NCBI GenBank assembly: GCA_945787485.1
Contig: CALZHV010000069.1
Location: 1-9,998 of the forward strand
Source: an uncultured Lachnospiraceae bacterium
GTDB taxonomy: Bacteria > Bacillota > Clostridia > Lachnospirales > Lachnospiraceae
DNA length: 9,998 nt
Direction of reading: 5' to 3'
This document shows positions 1-6,543 of this stretch, one piece after another. A model generated the notes under the pieces. That model saw only the letters and a program-made list of their open reading frames with translations, did no database searches and was not told the DNA's origin. Position numbers and translations under genes: made by a program. The first letter of the stretch is position 1. Each line of letters opens with the position of its first letter.

Positions 1-61
1 CTTTGGTGGACCTGGAACTCTCGTTCAGCCCAAAGCACAACACATGTTGCACTTCTATTGT
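1..61 (-). ncRNA. Predicted structured 5' RNA segment (leader or ncRNA), runs off left edge
   Basis: This is the first ~60 nt expected of a transcript from the minus-strand promoter at 68-96. Read on the minus strand it folds into two adjacent hairpins. The first (52-35) has a 7-bp stem, GUGCAAC with GUUGUGC, including two G-U pairs and a 4-nt loop. The second (35-1) has an outer CUUUGG/CCAAAG stem, an asymmetric internal loop, and an inner CUGAAC/GUUCCAG stem with one bulged C, capped by the GNRA-type tetraloop GAGA. No T-run follows, so it does not look like a terminator. No convincing ORF begins inside it; the one ATG here meets TGA after six codons. It could be the leader of a gene left of the window or the 5' end of a noncoding RNA. 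The pairing is visible by eye; the function is unknown and no RNA family is assigned. Confidence 0.35.
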
Positions 62-67
62 ATGATT

Positions 68-96
68 ATTTTAGCAGAATATTTTTCTTTTGTCAA
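68..96 (-). promoter_or_regulatory. Sigma-A-type promoter reading left
   Basis: On the minus strand a consensus -35 TTGACA (96-91) is followed by a 17-bp spacer and a -10 TAAAAT (73-68), which predicts a start near position 61. This is the best promoter match in the left 400 bases. It faces out of the window, so its target is the structured segment at 61-1 or a gene beyond the edge. It lies downstream of the cassette terminator at 321-357 and could restart transcription after that cassette. Confidence 0.55.
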
Positions 97-320
97 TATT
101 TTTCATGTCTATGTTATGATTTCACTCATATTTGCAATCTTATCCTATACATAAAGACATGAAAAAAATTATATTAATCGAATAAACAATTATCGTTATT
201 GCGACTTTTCCTCTTTTGTTTGAAGCAACTGTAGTTACGGACTTTTGTGGTGACTACTTTTGTACTCATATGAATTCATCTTAATAAATAGTCAGTTATT
301 ATTCTGTCTACACTCAATCC
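97..320. other. AT-rich intergenic stretch without a convincing gene
   Basis: Between the left promoter and the terminator hairpin I see no supported gene. Visible features are an imperfect inverted repeat (CATGTCT at 104-110 with AGACATG at 155-161, about 44 nt apart) upstream of the -35 at 91-96, and a short minus-strand ORF of 31 codons (269-174) rich in Lys and Arg but without a good ribosome site. The inverted repeat could be a regulator site or chance in AT-rich DNA. Confidence 0.4.
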
Positions 321-357
321 AACAAAAAAGAGCGGTAATAATCCACTCTTTTTTGTT
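321..357. terminator. Rho-independent terminator-like hairpin, usable in both directions
   Basis: A perfect 12-bp inverted repeat, AACAAAAAAGAG (321-332) with CTCTTTTTTGTT (346-357), encloses a short loop with an extra GG/CC pairing (334-335 with 343-344). The A-run in one arm gives a U-run in the other on either strand, the usual form of a bidirectional terminator. It lies about 50 nt past the stop of the last gene of the minus-strand cassette (stop at 410-408) and is the natural end of that operon. Confidence 0.75.
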
Positions 358-407
358 ATTTTAACTTTTATAAGATTATGAAACATATAGAATACACAAA
401 TATAAAA

Positions 408-860
408 TCATTTGATTTTTTTACCCAAATATTTTTTCAACATCAAATCATATAAGGTTTCTATATTTTCTTTTAACTCGTTAAAAAACTTTGTTTGATC
501 TTCAGCCACCACATTTTTATCAGCTGTTTCATCTAATAAATCTTCAATACCTTGTAACTGTTTTTTTAATTTCTCATAAAATGTTCCATCAGTATATTGA
601 AAATAAATAGAATTTCTTCTCATAGAATTTAATACTTCAATTAGGTCATCGGTACCTGTAAGTTTACCATTTCCGTCAAACACTAGTTTTGCTCTGCTTA
701 AAGGTATTTGCCTTAACATCGATTCTTTAAACAGAAAATCAAAATACTCTGCTTCTAAAGTTATATCGTTAATCTTCCTATTTTGAACAAGTTCGTAAGT
801 AGCAATTATAACAGTTGCTATTATTGAAATTATAGATAATATAAATGCTGCAATGTCCAT
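408..860 (-). CDS. Small single-span membrane protein of the ATPase/STAS cassette, unknown function
   Basis: A 150-residue protein I do not recognise with confidence. Residues 4-25 form one hydrophobic segment, followed directly by a basic patch (NRK), so the rest should be cytoplasmic. The remainder is charged and mainly helical in appearance, ending in a lysine-rich tail. This plan of one N-terminal span plus a helical cytosolic domain resembles small DUF4760-type proteins, but no diagnostic motif was seen. It starts 4 nt after the stop of the DUF4325 gene. There is no clear ribosome site of its own, so it may be translated by coupling. It is last in a three-gene minus-strand operon ending at the 321-357 hairpin. 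A plausible role is the membrane-facing partner or effector of the two upstream proteins (inference from position only). Confidence 0.8.
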   Translation of the reverse strand: MDIAAFILSIISIIATVIIATYELVQNRKINDITLEAEYFDFLFKESMLRQIPLSRAKLVFDGNGKLTGTDDLIEVLNSMRRNSIYFQYTDGTFYEKLKKQLQGIEDLLDETADKNVVAEDQTKFFNELKENIETLYDLMLKKYLGKKIK

Positions 861-864
861 AATA

Positions 865-1155
865 CTATATTAGATTGTTTTTTATAGAGTCGATTAACGA
901 TGGGTTCTCAGTTATTATTTCCACCTGATTACCTATAAAATCATAACCAAATTTAGAAATAATTTCTTTAAAAAATCCTTGAGTAAAAGAAGAAGCAGAT
1001 CTAACAATATTGTTTGGAAATTCAATTTTTATGGGAGTATTATCATAATTAATTTTTTTACTAATTTGATCTTTAAAGACACTTTCTCCATAATCATATC
1101 CAGCCAATCTTGTTATTGTTTTATTAAATTCAAGTTTAAAATAGTTATTGTTCAT
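865..1155 (-). CDS. STAS-like DUF4325 domain protein
   Basis: A 96-residue protein starting at the second of two tandem ATG codons. AAGGTGA at 1168-1162 is spaced 6 nt from this ATG but only 3 nt from the one at 1158. It consists of almost nothing but a DUF4325 (STAS-like) domain: an N-terminal TRLAGYDYGE stretch, then a hydrophobic strand with IKIEF, then SASSFTQGFFKEII, which matches the family pattern of a beta strand followed by an S-x-S-F helix, and a final strand (VEIIT). STAS domains act as small protein-protein switches, as in SpoIIAA-type partners of GHKL kinases. Its start overlaps the end of the upstream ATPase gene by 11 nt, indicating translational coupling and a likely physical partnership. 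Whether it is phosphorylated is not known from sequence. The family call is by eye. Confidence 0.75.
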   Translation of the reverse strand: MNNNYFKLEFNKTITRLAGYDYGESVFKDQISKKINYDNTPIKIEFPNNIVRSASSFTQGFFKEIISKFGYDFIGNQVEIITENPSLIDSIKNNLI

Positions 1156-2317
1156 CATTGTTCACCTTCATAACAAAATTCAAATTATAAGCAGTTCCAG
1201 GCATATAAAAATTGCTTCTTTGCAATACTTGATTTGATGGTTTAGAATAAAAATAATCGTTACTTTCATTAAAACCGATCCAACCATCTTCGTCGTATTC
1301 CAAATATTCTGGCTCAAATAATATAATTCTATCTCCCGAAAGCACATAACAAGTATGATCTGTTGCTTTATCTTCAATTGATTTTATTAGTTTTGTTAAA
1401 CCCATTCCACCACCATCCATCTTTTTTTCACTACCAGATATACGGTGCTGAAATGTTGAAATATTATTAAAATCAATAGAATCATAATTTTCATCAAAAT
1501 ACTTATAATGATTATTATTTGCTGATATTACCTTAGCATACCTATCATTTATTGATTTACTTGATTTCAAATTTTTGATTTTTTCTGATATTCCATCGCC
1601 CAACAATGTGTTCGAAAAACTGATAATTGCAATGTTAATTCCACAAACCGGTTCACCTGAAACATAACGATAATTCGTTGCAATATCAAAATCAATAAGG
1701 CAATCAGATTTTGAATGTTCAATAGCGTTTCCTATTAATTCAACAATTACCTCAGAAATATCTTCTACACAGTCATAATTAATATTAAAACTCTTCTGAA
1801 AATATGCTACCTCATCATAAATTTTGCATAATCCATCTGTACTTTGATAATCTTCATACCTTATTACTCTTCGGAAATGTTTTTTATAATGATCAAATTT
1901 GAATTTCTCTTTAAATTCCTTATTTTTTTCAATTATTGACTTGTTTTTATTTCCTCCAAGTAACAATAACGGAGAAGAACTTATTCCTTCCGTGATTATT
2001 TTTTTTTGAAGATTGAAAAAAACCTCAACCTTTCTATGGTACACAGTCATTAAGGATTCGATTATACATTCAAAAAGTATATAAGACAATTTATCGGTTA
2101 AAACAACATTGTCCAAAATAAATCTTATTGGGATGCTTGTTCCACTAAATCTATTTTGAATATAATTAATATATCTTACAATTGATGTAATAACTTGATT
2201 GTTTAAATCTTTATTTCTTATTGTTATTTGAATAACACCATTTTTTATGCAGATATTCTTATGTTTCTTTAAATTAAAAGAAGAATTTTTCTCGAAAATA
2301 AGAATTGAATTATTCAT
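1145..2317 (-). CDS. GHKL-type ATPase with N-terminal STAS-like region
   Basis: A 390-residue predicted cytoplasmic protein. The C-terminal half (about 160-385) is a GHKL/HATPase_c domain. The N-box is VELIGNAIEHS (192-202, with Glu193, Asn197 and His201), and the glycine-rich lid motif is DGGGMGL (301-307). A GTAYNLNFVM strand (374-383) closes the domain. The expected G1 motif (DxGxG), whose Asp contacts adenine, is not clear: the matching stretch (about 228-243) reads IAIISFSN...GDGI, so the nucleotide site is divergent. The N-terminal part (about 40-105, with IRFILDN and a VEVFFNL strand) looks like a degenerate STAS-like fold, which is inference. No phosphoacceptor domain, sensor or transmembrane span is present. 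A weak ribosome site (TTAGGTAA) precedes the ATG, and a good promoter lies at 2355-2383. With the overlapping DUF4325 gene it resembles a partner-switching pair of SpoIIAB/RsbW type. Confidence 0.8.
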   Translation of the reverse strand: MNNSILIFEKNSSFNLKKHKNICIKNGVIQITIRNKDLNNQVITSIVRYINYIQNRFSGTSIPIRFILDNVVLTDKLSYILFECIIESLMTVYHRKVEVFFNLQKKIITEGISSSPLLLLGGNKNKSIIEKNKEFKEKFKFDHYKKHFRRVIRYEDYQSTDGLCKIYDEVAYFQKSFNINYDCVEDISEVIVELIGNAIEHSKSDCLIDFDIATNYRYVSGEPVCGINIAIISFSNTLLGDGISEKIKNLKSSKSINDRYAKVISANNNHYKYFDENYDSIDFNNISTFQHRISGSEKKMDGGGMGLTKLIKSIEDKATDHTCYVLSGDRIILFEPEYLEYDEDGWIGFNESNDYFYSKPSNQVLQRSNFYMPGTAYNLNFVMKVNNDEQ

Positions 2318-2354
2318 GTGATATTACCTAAAATCATATTTTCATTATAATTGG

Positions 2355-2383
2355 AGTATATCACACTAATTTGAAAAAAACAA
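2355..2383 (-). promoter_or_regulatory. Promoter of the ATPase/STAS/membrane-protein cassette
   Basis: On the minus strand TTGTTT (2383-2378) and TATACT (2360-2355) are separated by exactly 17 bp. The predicted start is about 30 nt before the ATG at 2317. An alternative further upstream is the TTGACT...TAATAT pair just inside 2441. Either would make the cassette independent of the virB4 operon, whose last stop lies at 2496-2494. No terminator hairpin was seen between virB4 and this promoter, so read-through is also possible. Confidence 0.5.
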
Positions 2384-2493
2384 CTATATATACCAATTTG
2401 CTTACATTATTATATATTACAAATTATCATAGTTTAGTCAACTAAGAATACTTTTTTTGGTACTTTGTGTATTGTAAATATAGTAAATAGTGC

Positions 2494-4329
2494 CTATCTT
2501 CCACCTGCCTTTCCAAATATTTTCTGTTTGAATTCGGGTGCAATAACTTGAAGAAGGTATCTTTCGTTACCGCATCTGTAAAGGCAAGTACCTCTTTCGG
2601 GATACTTGATTAAATCAAATTCAGACGGTTCAAGCTGCATGGTATCAATATATACCTTCGGTTCGATATTTCCGGCATTGAATAAAAACTGATGTGTTGG
2701 GATTGAGAATAACGGCTTTGTATATTCTCTGATTCCGTCAAGCATAAAGTCCTCAATGTTCTGACTTGCAAGTATAACCGAGCTGTCCTTCTTGCGAACT
2801 CGCTTTGATGCGTTTCGAATATACTCAATAGCAGTCATATTAGTAAGGAAGAGATAAAGCTCATCAATAGAAGCAACTGTGTTGCCCTTGCCGAGCAGTT
2901 CGTTAGTCATATACGAAAGCACATTAAAGAGCAATGCATCCTTGAGTCTACGGTTGGTGTCCATAAGCCCTTTAACACCGAAGCAGAGAAATTTGTCATC
3001 TGCAATGTTTGTGTGTCCGTTGAAATATTTTGATTCCGTACCTATACACATCGAATGTAGACCGAGACATAATTCCTGCAAGGTTTTCTCTCTGTAAATG
3101 TTTTTTTGATTATGCTGATAGCCTTTGTACTCCTTTTCAAGCAGTTCATATAGATCAGACATAATAGGATAATCATTTGCAGTCAACTTGTCATAATCAG
3201 TATAGTCAGTTATACCGAAATTTGTGTAGAGCTTTGTTAAGATGATTTCAAGGGTATCAAGCTGTTCATCGTTGAATTCCTTGTATGCTCTGAAAAAGTC
3301 TTTAAGGTAAGCAATGTGCTGACTCAGCCTTGTTACTCTACGGAAAGCCTCAGGTGTTGTCTGGTCGTATTCCTTATCACCGTCACCAAACGACTTGGGT
3401 TCTAAAGGATTGATGATAAATTCACCGCTCATAAAATCAATATAACAGCCGCCGAGGGCATTTGTTAATTCTTCGTATTCTGCTTCGGGATCAAGTGAAA
3501 TTATCCTCTTTCCCGATTCACGCAGATTTGTAAGTATTAACTTCAATAGGAATGACTTACCCTGTCCTGAGTTGCCGAGTATAAGGCAGTTTGCGTTTGT
3601 CTTGTCCTCGGCTCTGCGGTCAAAATCAACAAGGATGTTTGTTCCGTATTTATCCCTTCCTATAAAAAAGCCTTTTGGATCGGTTTTGCCTGAATAGTTA
3701 AACGGATATAAATTTGCAACAGAGCTTGCAGGGAGCACTCTCTCAAACTGTTCCTTGAACACATTGTAGCCAACAGGAAGAACAGAAAGAAAGCCTTCTT
3801 TCTGACGAAGAGTCAATCTGTCAACCGACATCTTTGAACGTGTAAGCTCCATAAGGATTTCGGACTGTAGTTCACGGAGCTTCTGCATTGATTCTGCCTT
3901 TAGTTCAAGATACACAGCACAGTGGAGCAAAGGCTCTTTGTTTTTTCTCAATTCTGCAATAAGAGTAACAACATCCTGTAGGTTGCCCTCAGCAGTAATA
4001 TTTTCCATTGCATCGTTACTGCCCGAATGGAGCTTGTTTCTCCTTGTTGCATTTTGTATAATTCGTCTTTGTTCAAGGGCATCAACCATTCGTGAATAAA
4101 GGCGAACAGTAACATTGTTTCTGTCTGCAAGCTGTGAAAATAGGGCAAGCTCTTCTGTGGTTGGGGGATACTCTTTTATTGCCCATACGCATCTGTAACT
4201 GTCGCCGATGATATAATGGTCTGTTGAGAATTTGATTGTTGCCGGCAGAATACGGTCAAAGAAATCTTTAATACGGATTTCTTCCTTTTGTTCTTCCGTC
4301 AGTTCAATTTGTTTCTTTTTAAATAGCAT
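2494..4329 (-). CDS. virB4: VirB4-like conjugative transfer ATPase (CD1110 family)
   Basis: The 611-residue motor ATPase of the type IV secretion channel, acting at the inner face of the membrane to drive channel assembly and DNA transfer. From the chosen start, Walker A is GNSGQGKS (252-259) and Walker B is the hydrophobic run ending IDEL (about 484-491). These are followed by a basic RNASKRVRKK segment and the ILASQNIEDF strand typical of VirB4/TraC C-terminal domains. The C-terminus ends in GKAGGR. The start is the ATG at 4329 because AAAAGGAG at 4345-4338 is spaced 8 nt from it; an in-frame TTG at 4356 has no such support and lies inside the sortase gene. It begins 4 nt after the sortase stop. 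The length is shorter than a full VirB4 because the N-terminal region appears to be encoded separately at 5019-5606. It is the last backbone gene before the AT-rich cassette. Confidence 0.93.
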   Translation of the reverse strand: MLFKKKQIELTEEQKEEIRIKDFFDRILPATIKFSTDHYIIGDSYRCVWAIKEYPPTTEELALFSQLADRNNVTVRLYSRMVDALEQRRIIQNATRRNKLHSGSNDAMENITAEGNLQDVVTLIAELRKNKEPLLHCAVYLELKAESMQKLRELQSEILMELTRSKMSVDRLTLRQKEGFLSVLPVGYNVFKEQFERVLPASSVANLYPFNYSGKTDPKGFFIGRDKYGTNILVDFDRRAEDKTNANCLILGNSGQGKSFLLKLILTNLRESGKRIISLDPEAEYEELTNALGGCYIDFMSGEFIINPLEPKSFGDGDKEYDQTTPEAFRRVTRLSQHIAYLKDFFRAYKEFNDEQLDTLEIILTKLYTNFGITDYTDYDKLTANDYPIMSDLYELLEKEYKGYQHNQKNIYREKTLQELCLGLHSMCIGTESKYFNGHTNIADDKFLCFGVKGLMDTNRRLKDALLFNVLSYMTNELLGKGNTVASIDELYLFLTNMTAIEYIRNASKRVRKKDSSVILASQNIEDFMLDGIREYTKPLFSIPTHQFLFNAGNIEPKVYIDTMQLEPSEFDLIKYPERGTCLYRCGNERYLLQVIAPEFKQKIFGKAGGR

Positions 4330-4333
4330 AGTT

Positions 4334-5047
4334 TCATCTCCTTTTTGCAATAGCAATCAGTCTGCTGTTTTCCTGTGAATATTCACAGGTTGAAAGGGTT
4401 AAAAAATAATCCCCATACTCAGCCGTTTTATCGGATTTGTATAGGGATTTATTTTGTATATGGGATATGAGTTCGTCAAATGTTTCTTCGCTTGTCTGAT
4501 CGGTAAAGGTGTACCAACCGTCATCACTTTCAACCTTGCAGACTGCATAAAGTTCATATTCATACACCGTATTGTCAACAATTAAATATATGGTAGGATG
4601 TTTCTTGCAGTATTCGGTATTCTTATAGTTCATAAGATCTGAAAACATTGTACCGTCTTTCATATTATGACCATAAATAATAAGGTTTTGGCTTGTTCCT
4701 ATACTGCACTTGCTGTCAAGAAACGGCGTACCTGAATATGAATACTCGCCCTTGTAATTTCTGTGCAGATAATATTCGGGATCATTCTTTTTTTGCATAA
4801 TGGGATAATCAATATCCGAGTTTGGTATTTCAATCCAAGCAACACAATTTTCTATATTGGTTGAGTTTTTGTTTGATTTTAAACTGTTGCCGTTATCGGT
4901 GATAATGGTTGTTTTAATTTCCTTTATATCCTTATCTGCATATTTTGAGTCGAGATACCAATTAAATAACATACCGAAGCAGATTAAAAATACGATTATG
5001 CATAAGACTAAAACAACATTATGAAATATGTCCGAGTTTTTCTTCAT
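4334..5047 (-). CDS. Class B sortase
   Basis: A 237-residue membrane-anchored cysteine transpeptidase that cuts a C-terminal sorting signal and joins the protein to peptidoglycan. It has an N-terminal hydrophobic anchor (about residues 10-29), then the sortase fold, with catalytic His in IIYGHNMKDG (His127), the active-site TLSTC (Cys221) and the conserved Arg in SRLIAI (Arg229). The YGHNM...MFSDL and TLSTCEYS motifs are those of class B sortases. The start is the ATG at 5047, preceded by AAAGGA (5061-5056) with 8-nt spacing; the longer reading from 5068 has no ribosome site. The first 29 bases overlap the upstream gene, suggesting coupled translation. The likely substrate is the TPKTG-bearing surface protein at the right end of the window, since clostridial SrtB enzymes are known to accept (S/P)PxTG-type signals. 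Confidence 0.93.
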   Translation of the reverse strand: MKKNSDIFHNVVLVLCIIVFLICFGMLFNWYLDSKYADKDIKEIKTTIITDNGNSLKSNKNSTNIENCVAWIEIPNSDIDYPIMQKKNDPEYYLHRNYKGEYSYSGTPFLDSKCSIGTSQNLIIYGHNMKDGTMFSDLMNYKNTEYCKKHPTIYLIVDNTVYEYELYAVCKVESDDGWYTFTDQTSEETFDELISHIQNKSLYKSDKTAEYGDYFLTLSTCEYSQENSRLIAIAKRR

Positions 5048-5606
5048 CGAAACAGTCCTTTCCGTCAATGTCGGGAATCAGTTCGCCCTGCATTGATGCT
5101 CCGAAGTATATAGCAAGAAAACGCTTAATATCATCCTTGTCCATTCGCTTAACCTCAAAGCCTTGCTCGGCAATAGCCTTTTCAACTCGGTTAACCTGAT
5201 TAAAAATTTGTTCTTCCTTTTCTCTGCGAAAACGAACGGAAAACATAAACTGCCTCGCTGTTGACATTTCTATCTGAATGTTATCGAGATAGTCAATATC
5301 TTTTTCAAGGCAGTTTTTAACAAGCAGATTGGATTCCTTGCCGAGTCTTTCCAACATAAATGTCTTGTTATCATCGAATCTTTCGCACGAATCAAGACAA
5401 GTAATTTCAATGTTCGGCTGTGCAGACAGAACCTGCATCAAGTGCCAAATCTTTGTCTGTATGTTTTCGTTTGAAAGCACCGATATATTCGTTGGACTGA
5501 TAACAAAATATACGAGCTCGCCGTTCTTTGTTTTAAGACCTCGCTTAGAAAATGTATCAATGCCGATAAGCTCCTGAACGGTATTCTTATTATTCTTTCT
5601 TTTCAA
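5019..5606 (-). CDS. VirB4 N-terminal-like conjugation protein
   Basis: A predicted 195-residue soluble protein between prgI and the sortase gene, where CTn-type elements carry a small conserved hypothetical. The pattern of a beta strand (ELVYFVISP), then NISVLS, then a long helix (IQTKIWHLMQVLSAQ), then a strand with CLDSCERF resembles the start of VirB4/TraC-like proteins. A charged segment with SVRFRREKEEQIFNQVNRVEKAI follows. The start is taken as the TTG at 5606, only 1 nt after the prgI stop, because GAGGTGA (5618-5612) is spaced 5 nt from it; the longer reading to 5702 lies inside prgI and has no ribosome site. I infer that it works with the 611-residue VirB4 as a split ATPase or as its docking subunit to the membrane channel. 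Family membership is less certain than its role in conjugation. Confidence 0.75.
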   Translation of the reverse strand: MKRKNNKNTVQELIGIDTFSKRGLKTKNGELVYFVISPTNISVLSNENIQTKIWHLMQVLSAQPNIEITCLDSCERFDDNKTFMLERLGKESNLLVKNCLEKDIDYLDNIQIEMSTARQFMFSVRFRREKEEQIFNQVNRVEKAIAEQGFEVKRMDKDDIKRFLAIYFGASMQGELIPDIDGKDCFDEEKLGHIS

Positions 5607-5607
5607 A

Positions 5608-5895
5608 TTAATCACCTCGCAAACCCCATTCAAAATATTGTTGTGTTGATATGAAGTACCTGACTCCGTACTTAATGAAATCAAGTACGGTTGTTTCATC
5701 ACTGCGAATACTTAAGAAGGCATAAACAGCCGTAAGCACCGTAGGAATTAAAAATTTAGTGGTGGCAAGCACCAAGGCAGAAAAAAGAGCAGCTATAACG
5801 ATTATGGCAAAGTCTTTAAGACTCCAAAGCCACAATGTTGCAGATGCTCTCATGTTCTGTGGGTAAATATATATTTTGTTCAATTGTCCCTCCAT
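5608..5895 (-). CDS. prgI: PrgI-family conjugation membrane protein
   Basis: A small VirB3/TraL-like inner-membrane component that sits next to VirB4 in Gram-positive secretion channels. It begins with IYIYPQNM, the usual N-terminal strand of this subfamily, followed by two close hydrophobic segments (about residues 27-50 and 53-65, FAIIVIAALFSALV and IPTVLTAVYAFLSI) and a C-terminal FDFIKY...FISTQQYFEWGLRGD-like tail typical of the family. The start is not settled. The ATG at 5895 lacks a ribosome site. A TTG at 5883 has GGAGGG (5893-5888) 4 nt upstream and gives the length usual for the family. A TTG at 5919 has AAAAGGA upstream. The ninth base beyond that last start is already the end of the inserted membrane-protein gene, so prgI is probably co-transcribed with it. 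Confidence 0.85.
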   Translation of the reverse strand: MEGQLNKIYIYPQNMRASATLWLWSLKDFAIIVIAALFSALVLATTKFLIPTVLTAVYAFLSIRSDETTVLDFIKYGVRYFISTQQYFEWGLRGD

Positions 5896-5928
5896 AGTGA
5901 TAAAAGGAGTAACAAGCAATTATTCCTT

Positions 5929-6453
5929 TTACCAATTTAAATTTTTATCAAAATAATCATACTTTTGATATGCATAAGGATCTTCGAATCCTTCAAGTAA
6001 TAAATTATTTTTTTCGGCATAATCTTTTAAATATGAAAAACAAAATTCCGTTTTAACATATCTAGAAAAATTATATATGTTATAAAGATAGTTTTGCACT
6101 TGTGGATTAGTTACAATTCGAGTTACTTCGTATTCTAAAAATTTAAATTCATGTTTTGAAATAAGTTTTTCATTTTTCAAATAACAAATATAAGAAAGAA
6201 ACGACAATGTATAGTCCACTTGTGGTTCTAGGTCTTTATTATCATGAAAATCCGAATTGTACCATATTTTTGAATATTCAATCATATAAATAGTATCTCT
6301 AATATCTTTATCATTTCTGATCTTTTCTAAAATGTTTAATATATATTCTGAACGTTTTAGTTTGATTTTTTTATACCATTGATATAGTGTAAAAAATCCA
6401 CCAATAGCTACTAAAATCACTGAAACCAAACTTATCCAATCAGAAGCCTCCAT
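5929..6453 (-). CDS. Single-span membrane protein inserted between trbL and prgI, unknown function
   Basis: A 174-residue protein with one N-terminal hydrophobic segment (about residues 8-25), then a basic stretch (KKIKLKR) and a long helical cytoplasmic domain rich in Tyr, Asn and Lys. The plan resembles DUF4760-type proteins, with an R/K-x-E...IL...I-R-x-D pattern after the span, but I cannot assign a function. Start choice is firm: GGAGGT (6465-6460) lies 6 nt before the ATG. It has its own promoter at 6486-6514. The gene is visibly more AT-rich than trbL and prgI on either side, which are normally close neighbours, so it is most likely cargo inserted into the operon. It has the same layout as the 150-residue protein at 408-860, though clear sequence similarity between them is not evident by eye. 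There is no terminator before prgI. Confidence 0.8.
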   Translation of the reverse strand: MEASDWISLVSVILVAIGGFFTLYQWYKKIKLKRSEYILNILEKIRNDKDIRDTIYMIEYSKIWYNSDFHDNKDLEPQVDYTLSFLSYICYLKNEKLISKHEFKFLEYEVTRIVTNPQVQNYLYNIYNFSRYVKTEFCFSYLKDYAEKNNLLLEGFEDPYAYQKYDYFDKNLNW

Positions 6454-6459
6454 TTTATT

Positions 6460-6465
6460 ACCTCC
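6460..6465 (-). promoter_or_regulatory. Strong ribosome binding site
   Basis: A GGAGGT core on the minus strand sits 6 nt before the ATG at 6453 and settles the start of the inserted membrane-protein gene. Confidence 0.7.
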
Positions 6466-6467
6466 AT

Positions 6468-6487
6468 ATTTTATTAATTAATAAAAT
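6468..6487. repeat. Perfect 20-bp palindrome in the leader of the inserted membrane-protein gene
   Basis: The bases from 6468 to 6487 read the same on both strands, centred on TTAATTAA (6474-6481). It contains only A and T. It abuts the ribosome site and overlaps the -10 box at 6486-6491 by two bases, which is where a repressor operator would lie. A small hairpin in the mRNA leader is the alternative. With this base composition, chance is possible. Confidence 0.5.
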
Positions 6488-6514
6488 AATACAACAAAAC
6501 TATTCCTTATTCAA
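6486..6514 (-). promoter_or_regulatory. Promoter of the inserted membrane-protein gene, possibly also of prgI-virB4
   Basis: TTGAAT (6514-6509) and TATTAT (6491-6486) on the minus strand are separated by 17 bp, with the ATG about 33 nt further on. Since no terminator follows the gene, transcripts from here would continue into prgI, the VirB4-N-like gene, the sortase gene and virB4. Confidence 0.5.
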
Positions 6515-6543
6515 CATAAAAAACAATAACAAAATAATCAATA

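Noticed and set aside
1..20. Plus-strand start TTTGGTGGACCTGG, which on the minus strand reads CCAGGTCCACCA like the 3' end of a tRNA or tmRNA
   Set aside because: There is no T-arm (GGTTCRAxxCC) before it and no acceptor partner. The bases are better explained by the CUUUGG/CCAAAG hairpin.
174..269. Minus-strand ORF of 31 codons, Lys/Arg-rich, between the left promoter and the terminator
   Set aside because: It has only a poor ribosome site, no visible promoter and no recognisable family. It may be chance, though a small peptide cannot be excluded.
979..1173. Plus-strand ORF of 64 codons opposite the DUF4325 gene
   Set aside because: It lies wholly antisense to the DUF4325 gene and the end of the ATPase gene, has no ribosome site, and its composition follows the real gene on the other strand.
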